A stretch of DNA of 5,474 nt from Spirosomataceae bacterium (GTDB lineage: Bacteria > Bacteroidota > Bacteroidia > Cytophagales > Spirosomataceae). Location of the stretch: contig JALOLW010000438.1 in NCBI GenBank assembly GCA_025455795.1, positions 1 through 5,474 on the forward strand, given 5' to 3'. The position numbers and the translations under genes were made by a program. Shown in pieces: positions 5,412 to 5,474 of the stretch; position 1 is the first letter of the stretch, and each line of letters starts with the position of its first letter. The notes beneath the pieces are model-generated. The model saw only the letters and a program-made list of their open reading frames with translations. It did no database searches and was not told where the DNA came from.

Positions 5412-5474
5412 TTAATTTCCTTTTAGTTTTCGCAATGCTTCCCAGCGAGGGTCAGCATTTTGGGGTGCTTGGTC
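5412..5474 (-). CDS. YceD/DUF177-family protein, C-terminal fragment cut by the right edge
   Basis: On the - strand the last 63 bases encode DQAPQNADPRWEALRKLKGN and a TAA stop. The ending DPRWEALRKLK is typical of DUF177 (YceD, linked to 23S rRNA accumulation) proteins, whose C-termini carry 'DPR...L..L'. The position immediately upstream of rpmF, 36 bp away, is the conserved location of this gene, which supports the assignment. The rest of the protein lies beyond the window, so its length and its conserved cysteines cannot be checked. The call rests on 20 residues plus gene order. Confidence 0.8.
   Translation of the reverse strand, partial: DQAPQNADPRWEALRKLKGN

Overview
The window looks like chromosomal core DNA from a member of the Bacteroidota, most likely a Cytophagales/Spirosomaceae-type bacterium. 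This rests on three things: the protein sequences of EF-P, L32 and the Der C-terminus; the absence of Shine-Dalgarno sequences before the genes; and a TAnnTTTG-type promoter element before plsX. The genus cannot be fixed from the window alone.

Layout: at the left edge is the 3' end of der (ribosome-assembly GTPase) on the + strand. Everything else reads on the - strand, in transcription order from the right edge: the last 20 codons of a YceD/DUF177-family gene, rpmF (ribosomal protein L32), plsX (phosphate acyltransferase), fabH (3-oxoacyl-ACP synthase III), efp (elongation factor P), accB (biotin carboxyl carrier protein) and accC (biotin carboxylase). der and accC converge on an 80-bp gap that holds a long hairpin and a T-tract.

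Functionally this is the widespread yceD-rpmF-plsX-fabH neighbourhood, extended by efp-accB-accC. AccC and AccB form the biotin half of acetyl-CoA carboxylase and feed malonyl-CoA synthesis. FabH starts fatty-acid elongation, and PlsX diverts acyl-ACP to acyl-phosphate for phospholipid synthesis. L32 and EF-P tie the cluster to translation. A hairpin with a U-tract followed by a candidate promoter separates rpmF from plsX, so ribosomal and lipid genes can be expressed at different levels. No gap exceeds 160 bp.

The most notable point is that accB is broken near its 3' end. A one-base deletion near position 1917-1919 replaces the conserved BCCP C-terminus with an unrelated tail. The expected C-terminus is intact in the neighbouring frame and ends at 1861. 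Also of note are related palindromic repeats in three intergenic gaps, and a 24-bp tandem repeat between fabH and efp that stays open in the efp frame and creates a false N-terminal extension. I see no mobile element, CRISPR array, RNA gene or novel gene system.
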